From positions 8,328,007 through 8,392,006 of the forward strand of contig CM060852.1 in NCBI GenBank assembly GCA_030737835.1: a stretch of 64,000 nt of DNA, given 5' to 3'. Positions 56,845 to 64,000 of this stretch are shown one piece after another. Below the pieces are notes generated by a model, which was not told the origin of the DNA, searched no databases, and worked only from the letters and a program-made list of their open reading frames with translations. The translations under genes were made by a program, and so were the position numbers. Positions within the stretch are counted from its first letter, which is position 1, and the number at the start of each line of letters is the position of its first letter. The stretch comes from Acorus gramineus. Lineage: Eukaryota; Streptophyta; Magnoliopsida; Acorales; Acoraceae.

Positions 56845-58959
56845 TCATTCCAATTTTACACCCCCTTCCAATGTGATTTCTTTGTCTAGTGGTTCCTTCT
56901 TATCATCTAAAAATTCGGCAAGAAGGCTAACTGAAGCATCTTCAGCCACATCTGCTTGATGTGGATATGCAACAGGAAGAACCAAAGAATTCTCAGAAGG
57001 CATAGGTGGGGTACTGAATCTAACCCATTTCCTATCCTTTGCAAGTTGTATGATAGGATATAAGAAAAAACCGATTAAGATAACAATCCCACTCACTAGA
57101 AATGTCCTTGCTGAGGCCAAACACATAACTAATATGAGCAAAAATGCAGGAGGGACGCAAATCAGGGTTGCCCCAAGAGTATTGAAAGGTACCTTGTATG
57201 GTCTATGGAGGTCAGGCTTCTTAATTCGAAGCCTAATAAATGCCGCAAACTCGAGAAGCATCCCCACAGCGTAAAGGAAGTTGAGAAATTCGATGATCTC
57301 TTGGAAGCTCATCCATGACAAGAACACAACCCCTGTTGCTGAGCATAGTATGCTAATCGTTGGTGTCCCGTATTTTGATCTACAATTCATTAAATGACAA
57401 ACGAATAAATGTCATATTCCGATCAGACATTTATCCTACATTTTGAATGGGGCATAGAATTATTTTAAATATCCATTATTCATTCATTTCAAGAATTTAA
57501 TCTTGGAACAGGTTATGAGCCATTCAAGATGGTCCAAAAGCGCTTATTTCTAGTTCTTTTGCAAAGGAAATAACCAGTTATGGTAGGTGAGGGAGAATGT
57601 ATCATCGCATATGCAGAGCGTACATTGAATAAACTTCCAAGTGGAGATTAAAAATTTGAAGAGTCATCATTTTCACTTTATTAATGCCTTCTCAACCATC
57701 TACCATGTACAAATCAATTTCTCCTCCCACCTCTCTAAAAATAACTTTTTTTTTTTAAGAGGAAACCCAAAATAACCATGTGCATCTGGTAAGCCCACAG
57801 GGATTCAAACTTGAGACCTATGGGAAGCATATCCATGGCTCTAGCCAAAGAGCTAACCATTCCTCATCTTCATATCCCACAATTCACTAACCTCAACAAT
57901 TTAATTATCACACCACTCATCAATGCAATATTAAAGCACATACTACAAAAAAAAAAAGGCATAATTTTCTAAATCCAAAAACATAATCCACACAAACCTC
58001 GAGGCAAAGACGGAGGGCAGCATCCCGATGTCGCTCATCCCGAGCAGCTGAAACGCATCACCACTCATCTCCGCCTCAAACAACCCCAAGTTCGACATTG
58101 CAGCCGCCACCTGCACCCACCACCCAACCCACTCCCCACCAATCACCCTCCCCACCTGCGCGAAATACCCATCGCTCCACTCCTCACTCGGCCCATCAAC
58201 CGCCCCCGTCCCCACCAATAACGGCACGACATACGAAACCACAACCACCACCACCGCCCCAACAATCGCCTTAGGAAACGTGCGGCTGGGATCCTCCACC
58301 TCCCCGGCGAGCGTGCTCGCCTTGTCCCAATAATTCAAATTCCAAAACATGCTATTGAAGTACCCCCTCCAATTCACCCTCCTCCGGTCGAACCCTAGCC
58401 ACCGCTTCGGCTTCAATCGGGGGACAGCCAACAACGCGATGACCCCGAAAGGGAGGAGGGAGAAGGCGGCGAGTGCGACGGCGGAGAATCCGACGACGTG
58501 AAGGCCGCGGTAGTTCAAGTAGGTCAATGCAACGGTGAGCGAGAGGAGCGACGGGAGGCGGACGACCGTCCGATTGAAGATCGGGGCGGAGCGTTTGAGG
58601 TAATCGAGGAAGAGGACCGGATAGAGGGCGTTGTCCATGACTCCGCTGAACCACTTCCAGAGGCCCTCTTGGAAGCCCCAAAAGGGGGAGAAGGCGGAGG
58701 AGACCCAGAGGACGTAGCCGCCATTGTCGGGGAAGGAAGTGGAGAGCTCGGCCGTGATTAGGGCTTCGGGGAGGCTCCAGAGGAGGGGGAGGAAGAGGAA
58801 GCCGAGGAGGGGGAGGAGGGGGCCGCCGCCGGAGGAGACGGAGTCTTCGATGCCGAAGGGGCCGCCGGAGACCTCGTAGAAGATCAGGGCGATGAGGGGG
58901 AGGAGTGTCAGCTTGGGCTGTGGTGGTGGTGGTGGCGGTGGATCTTGGACTTCGCCCAT
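56845..58959 (-). CDS. PUT/LAT-type polyamine or amino-acid transporter
   Basis: Two minus-strand exons, 58959-57998 and 57379-56845, join through a split Arg codon to 498 aa, the usual length for plant PUT transporters of the APC superfamily, which import polyamines (and paraquat) with protons. A Pro-rich N-terminus ([15 protein letters not shown]) precedes the first helix. The family signature [19 protein letters not shown] lies at about 24-41, followed by [60 protein letters not shown] and [20 protein letters not shown]. Exon 2 has [20 protein letters not shown] and [10 protein letters not shown], both family hallmarks. Twelve membrane helices are expected. Exon 1 is far more GC-rich than the surrounding DNA. 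The closest match from memory is At3g13620-like. Substrate is inferred from family. Confidence 0.93.
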
Positions 58960-59139
58960 TGATGGAAACTTTTTTTGGTTTTTTCTTTCCTCTTTTGGGT
59001 GGGATATGGTGGTTGGGTTTTGGGTCTGAAAGTAAAATATTACTTCTTTTGGGTATATGTGAGAGAGAACCGGGAGAGTGGGAGTCCATTAAATTGGTTG
59101 AAGTTAATGAATGACACGTCCCTGACTTTTGGGAGGAGC
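58960..59139 (-). promoter_or_regulatory. Short native promoter stretch upstream of the transporter
   Basis: Only about 180 bp separate the start codon (58959) from the hAT-like element at 59140. The minus strand here carries TTTTACTTTCAGACCC and CCCACTCTCCCGGTTCTCTC, leader-like. The element may therefore lie within the promoter or 5' leader. No clear TATA box was identified. Confidence 0.35.
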
Positions 59140-60024
59140 ATCCGCGTCTATCCCCACCAAGAGTTTTTCTTACCCCACCAATCAAAAAAAAAAAAAAAAA
59201 AAAAAAAACGGTGTTTGGCTGTTCCCACCAATCCAGATCGACCGAAATTGGTCGCCATTTCAGGTTTTGGGCGACCGGACTTGGTCGCCATTTCAGGTTT
59301 TGGGCGACAGTAATTGGTCGCAATTTCAGGCTTTGGGCGACTGTAATTGGTCGAACAGGGTTTAAAACTATATCTACCTATTTTTTGTAAACAAATAAAT
59401 TTTTGGGTTTATCCATCATATTCTACATTTATTCTTTTATCTAAACAACAGCTAAGGGGCCGAAAAAATGTAAGTAGGTATACTTTCAATTAATTCAAAT
59501 TTTTATAGAAAAATATCTTATTAGACAAATATATATCATTTTTAAGCTTCGTTTGAATTCGTAGTTAAGAGGATTCTTGGTTTGAAAACAAAAAAAAACC
59601 TATCAGTTGATCCAACACATTATATATTTGGCTTTTGAAAATTAGTCCGTCACTTATGTAAAAAAAATTGTTCTTATATTCTACATTTAAGAATAATAAT
59701 TGATTCTCCTTACATTACAACTCAGACTTGGAGTGGTATGAAGGATTCAAGGAAGATATACGTCATGGGATTATGTTTCCAAGAAAAAAAATTATAAACT
59801 TTATTACAAATCCTGTTCGACCAAGTTCGGTCGTCCGAAACCTGAAATGACGACCAAGTCCGGTCGCCCAAAATCTGAAATGACGACCAAGTCCGGTCGT
59901 CCAAAACCTGAAGTGGCGACCAAATCTGGTCGACCTGACCGGATCGGTGGGAAAAGATAAAACACCGATTTTTTTTTTCCGATTGGTGGGGTAAGAAAAA
60001 CCCTTGGTGGGGATAGCCGTGCCC
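59140..60024. mobile_element. hAT-like element with subterminal 'TGGTCGCCATTTCAG' repeats, copy 2
   Basis: The left tip CCGCGTCTATCCCCACCAAG and the right tip on the minus strand, GGGCACGGCTATCCCCACCA, are inverted. Inside lie TTTTTCTTACCCCACCAATC, a homopolymer, then repeated units around TTGGTCGCCATTTCAGGTTT (left) and ACCTGAAATGACGACCAAG (right). The AT-rich core matches 43338-44250 in reverse. Eight bases at the two flanks do not match, so the duplication has been lost or the ends are misplaced by a few bases. Confidence 0.8.
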
Positions 60025-60077
60025 TAAAAAAAACAGCACATCGGTTGATTTTTCAAGAATCGTGATTTTATTTTTGG

Positions 60078-60450
60078 GACAATTAACTACAGGTCCTCCG
60101 GCGACTCCAGAATTAACGCTTAGTCCCTAGAAGATCTGAACCTATTTTTAGGTCTTCAAATTAGTTGGAGTATTATTTCTAGGTCTTTCCATCCTGTTGA
60201 GGTTATCTTATACTTTTTTTTTTTAATTTATTCATGTCTTCACACTTTTTACAATGTACACAAGCATGTTAACAGTGTATGACAGTTTCACAATACATAC
60301 TTATTAACAGTATATATAAACAGTGAAGAATGAGAGATAAAAAAGGAATAAATAATATACAACGGGTCTAAGAACTTAAAAATAAGTCTAAAGATTTCAA
60401 GGACCTAAAGATAATTCAGCGATTCCTCAAAGAACTCGAAATTAATTTCA
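60078..60450. mobile_element. Inverted-repeat element related to 29631-30120
   Basis: Left: TCCTCCGGCGACTCCAGAAT, CTATTTTTAGGTCTTCAAAT. Right: AACTTAAAAATAAGTCTAAA, then GACCTAAAGATAATTCAGCG and TTCCTCAAAGAACTCGAAAT. The arms are inverse to each other with moderate divergence, and the phrase order matches the element at 29631. The exact ends are not fixed. Confidence 0.5.
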
Positions 60451-61296
60451 CATTTTATGTTTTAATTAGATTTTTAAAAACTTAATTTTTTTGTTTTCTA
60501 ATATATATAATATAATAATTTTAAAATGATGTTTATAATTAAAAAATTAAACTTGTCATTTTTAGAAAAATATCTCACATCATCTTATACGATTCATTCA
60601 TTCCCTATATTGAACCACGTCTATCAAATTGATGGACCCTACAAAGTCGATGTAATGCAATTCATTGAAAACAGACACTCCCCATTCTGAATCCCAGCCA
60701 TCCAAATAATACCCCATATCCACCTCCCCAGTCCCCAACCCCCCCTCCCCCCCAGTCCCACCTATCCCATTGAAAGCCAGTTTGGATCCGGTCAATACAT
60801 ATCAGTCTACAATCAAGAAATGACATGTGTTCTATTATATGATAAACATATAAAATTTTAAGATGATTTAAGACGTATGTTAATCCCTAGATTGAATCCT
60901 GACATGAATTGATAAATAGAACATTTACCAGATCCAATCTCACTGAAAGCCCTCTCTTCATACCCTTCCCTCTCATTCATCATCATCCATCCTCCCCATA
61001 TCAGTGCCATTCCCATGTAAATTTTGAAACCCTATCTCATCTCCCCTTCCTCTGTCGTTCCTCTGCTGCATGATCTGTATTTTTTCCACCATCCTCATCA
61101 ACTGTATGGGTTGTATAGACTACTCTGAGTTGAAAATTCTAATAATTTAATTAAAAAATATATGTTAATAAACAAAACACACACCATTAATTAATGCATT
61201 TTAGAAAATATAACAGGAATTTAGTTAGAGGGACTGTTCTTTATTATATAGAAAAGAAAAATTATGACATCATATTAATTAACATGTACCAATATA
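60451..61296. other. Intergenic DNA with a CT-rich patch
   Basis: C-rich runs at 60720-60770 and CT-rich sequence at 60945-61070 look like leader DNA, but no start codon with a convincing downstream exon follows. No gene is called. Confidence 0.4.
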
Positions 61297-61299
61297 TAA

Positions 61300-61958
61300 G
61301 AGCATCTTTAGTGGCCCTCCAAATCTTTAAATTTGATGGGCAATTTCTCTAATCACACTCTAATTAAACATCATCCATTCATGGAGATTCAAATTTGGCC
61401 CTCCAAATTTGAAAGTTGGGATTTGCATTTGGAGGCCATTCCAAAACACTATTTCATTTTTAAAATACCTAAAATCACATTCAAATACATTTAAATATCA
61501 TTTTATGTTATTTTTTTATTTTATACACTAATTACTTCAATGTTGTATATATTTAAATCTGTTGATTCATTTTTTTATAAAAATAGACTTTCAAAATGAG
61601 ACTATATTAAATTATTATAGAATTAATTTCAAATATCAATTTTAATAGATCTCTATATGTTTGATTATTAAAGAATTTTATTATTTTATTTAATTAAAAA
61701 AGTATTAATTTAAAATTAACTTTGAAACCATTTAATATTAGACTTATTTTAAAGGTTTCAACGAAACCTTTACAATGGTATAATTTTGTATAAAAACATA
61801 TTAATATTAATAACATTTATTATTGGGTTTTGATATAATATTATATAATTTTAAAAACAATATTAGCGATATGAAAAAATTGGAATTGGATGGTTGAAGT
61901 GCAACCCCTCCAAAACAGAATTACCTTCCATATTTGGAGACTTGCATTAGAGATGCTC
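61300..61958. mobile_element. Tourist/PIF-like MITE, TAA target duplication
   Basis: The left end GAGCATCTTTAGTGGCCCTC pairs with the right end on the minus strand, GAGCATCTCTAATGCAAGTC. TAA flanks both sides (61297-61299 and 61959-61961). Subterminal CCTCCAAATTTGAA-like motifs occur near both ends. The GAGCATCT tip is shared with 37045-37938. Confidence 0.88.
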
Positions 61959-62250
61959 TAACGGTGGAAATATAAATAATAATACCATTGTATATATGTT
62001 ACAGAGGAAATTAGTATGTCACATCTTGTTAATTGCAAATTGAGCCAGGGTTTAGCCGATTAGTATCTCCCATCCAATAAAGAGGTCAGGTGATCAAATT
62101 CTGGGAGCACCTTTTGAAAAAAAAACACCTTGTTAAATAAGTTTTTAATTATATTTGTTAATACAAATGTCAATATTTTATTAATTAAAAATCATTGATA
62201 GAAATCTCATTAATGTACATTAATGGACATGTGTCATTCATTAAAAAATA

Positions 62251-62632
62251 GGGTTTTCCGCATGTATACCATTCTAAAACATGCAATTTATTTTTATACC
62301 ACTCTAAATAACCTATTTATTTTTATAGCATTAGAATGTGATGAAATTATACATATTTAACATCCTAGTTAACTTTCATCCAAATTTATATTAAAGCTGT
62401 TAAAATCTTGGAGAAATGACCAAATTACCCATATGTTTTTTTATTTTGCATATTTTTCTTTACCAAATACATTTATAAAAACAAAAAAATATCAATTTTA
62501 ACAAAAAATCATAAATTTCATCTAAAATCCAAACATAAAAATTAAACATACAAACTATTTATTAACTAAGACATAGTATTTAGGAATACTTACTTTAGTA
62601 GAAATAAAATAAAATTATTTTGAGAATCATTA

Positions 62633-62669
<37 letters not shown>

Positions 62670-63016
62670 AAATGAAATGTTTTTTTTTTTTAAACTTGAT
62701 CTTGACTGGAAGAAAAGAAAAGAATGGACAAGATAATTAATAGCTCACGGTTGATTTAGAAAGAACAAGAGAATAATTATATTGTTATGTTTAATTATTT
62801 ATATCATGACAAGTATTATGTTGAGATTAATTTTGTCATTTTTATTTCTTGGTTAAGAATTAACTATGATTAAGTTTCATTTCGGTTAAAAAAGATAAAA
62901 GAGTAATACATTTTTTTTCATTAAAGAAAATTTTAATAGTATAAAAATAAATATATTATTTATGGTGGTATAAAAACAAATAACAGATTTTTTGATGGTT
63001 TACATAAAAAAAACCC
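62251..63016. mobile_element. MULE-like element, 9-bp target duplication
   Basis: TAAAAAATA lies directly outside both ends (62242-62250 and 63017-63025). The left end GGGTTTTCCGCATGTATACC pairs with the right end on the minus strand, GGGTTTTTTTTATGTAAACC, and the arms continue with TTTTTATACCAC-type phrases for about 90 bp. The interior holds a TA microsatellite and no coding frame. Confidence 0.88.
62635..62668. repeat. (TA)n microsatellite
   Basis: About 17 uninterrupted TA/AT units inside the MULE-like element at 62251-63016. Confidence 0.95.
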
Positions 63017-63255
63017 TAAAAAATATATTGATATAATTTTCATTGGTTGTGTTTAGCATAGTTTACTACATATTCAGATCAAAGAACTAATTAATATATC
63101 TTTCCTGTTGAGGAACATTAATCTATCATTTAAAAAAGGGTTTATTAACGAATACCCTTAGAGAACTTATTAATCTATATTAATTATTAACTTTTAGGTA
63201 ACCTAACAAATTAATTGTGATATAGGTTTAAAAAAATGAAAGAAATTTTAAAATA

Positions 63256-63951
63256 CTAACACCACCCCTAATAAATTCACCATCATTTTTTCTCCTTCCC
63301 TCCCATACCCAATTTTTCCCAGTCATACCAATTTTTGTCCCCTCCACTCTCCCTCTCTTTCACAAGATTTGACAAGAAATGCAATAAGAAATCAAGTGGA
63401 GAGTTTCAATTTTTTCACGTCTCGCAATATCAGTCATGGAAAATTTTGTTTTTCTTATGTATGTTGAGGCCATTGTCATTTTGACAAAGCTGAAATTCAA
63501 GCATCAAATATAATGAAACACCACTTTGCTTTGGATGTTCATGTTACACTTACATCAGAACACTTGAAATGGTTTTAATTATTTATTATTTTTCATGATA
63601 CATGTAAAGTATTGAATAATGGATGAAGAGTATAATTTTCGTCATATTAAAAAAAAACATACATTGATTTGAATGAGCTTCCAAATGATGAAGACATTGA
63701 CATGGAAATTGAAAATAAGACTTACAAATAATATATATAAAAAATTGAGTTTATATATATAAAAAAACACCGTTCAATTGTTTGGTATACATATATTTTT
63801 TTACATAAACAGAATATTTTTTCTGAAAATATCTTATTTATGCTCGTGACACTTTTTAACTATATTTCTGAAAATTGTGTATGGGAGGGAAAAATTGGGT
63901 GTGGGAGGAAAGAAAAAAAAAAGTGGTGAATTTATTAGAGGTGTTGTTGAT
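63256..63951. mobile_element. Inverted-repeat element, probable MULE-like
   Basis: The left arm (CTAACACCACCCCTAATAAA, later ACCCAATTTTTCCC) is the inverse of the right arm (GGGAAAAATTGGGTGTGGGA in part, later GAATTTATTAGAGGTGTTG). Arms are about 75-80 bp. ATTTTAAAATA occurs at both outer edges (63245-63255 and 63952-63962), compatible with a 9-11-bp duplication. Because that motif is itself nearly palindromic, the exact tip is uncertain. Confidence 0.75.
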
Positions 63952-64000
63952 ATTTTAAAATATCTTTTATTTTTTTTAACCATATCATAATTAATTTGTT

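Noticed and set aside
58352-59323. A 323-codon minus-strand open frame and several plus-strand frames over 58498-59365
   Set aside because: They overlap exon 1 of the transporter in other frames. The Pro/Arg/Leu-rich translations come from its high GC content, and the upstream part runs through a transposon and a homopolymer.
60598-60795. Gly-rich minus-strand frame
   Set aside because: It is produced by C-runs at 60720-60770, with no family features.

Overview
This is a plant nuclear window. The genes have GT-AG introns, the intergenic DNA is AT-rich and full of small terminal-inverted-repeat elements, and the proteins belong to land-plant families (NPH3/BTB, class III peroxidase, PUT-type polyamine transporter). 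A flowering plant is likely; I cannot name the species. No rRNA, tRNA, CRISPR array or bacterial-style operon was seen.

Six genes can be modelled. (1) 3733-9146 (+) is an Mpv17/PMP22 membrane protein, four exons, 273 aa. (2) 13118-16741 (+) is an NPH3-family BTB protein, five exons, 587 aa, close to the Arabidopsis At5g67385 type. (3) 18543-19196 (-) is a small protein with an LHRLYR motif and an EAR-like LDLEL, two exons, 193 aa. (4) 40867-42896 (+) is a secreted class III peroxidase, four exons, 333 aa. (5) 49189-50115 (-) is a TADA1/Hfi1-like SAGA subunit, one coding exon, about 308 aa. (6) 56845-58959 (-) is a PUT/LAT-type polyamine or amino-acid transporter, two exons, 498 aa. A seventh, unidentified or decaying gene may lie on the minus strand at about 44.9-47.7 kb. 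The genes are unrelated in pathway. From memory, Mpv17 and TADA1-like genes also lie side by side in Arabidopsis (At2g14850/At2g14860 and At4g33890/At4g33905), so this pair may be an old syntenic block expanded here by transposons.

The rest is mainly mobile DNA. Using inverted termini plus target-site duplications I delimited: MULE-like elements with 9-bp duplications (2179-3092, 39113-39646, 62251-63016, probably 63256-63951); hAT-like elements with 8-bp duplications (23419-23869, 34711-35199, 43338-44250, 52121-52578, and a further copy at 59140-60024); Tourist/PIF-like elements with 3-bp duplications (5311-5728, 37045-37938, 61300-61958); a small poly(A)-tailed insertion with a 14-bp duplication (16954-17060); and a decayed LINE reverse transcriptase (about 54730-55880). 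Several other inverted-repeat elements lack a clear duplication.

The most unusual structures are: a minisatellite filling intron 3 of the NPH3 gene whose unit carries a splice-donor-like GTAAGC; a perfect 62-bp spacerless palindrome at 27714-27775; a 42-bp tandem array at 10979-11290; and a purine/pyrimidine hairpin-prone block at 48180-48480. I did not find a clearly new multi-gene system.
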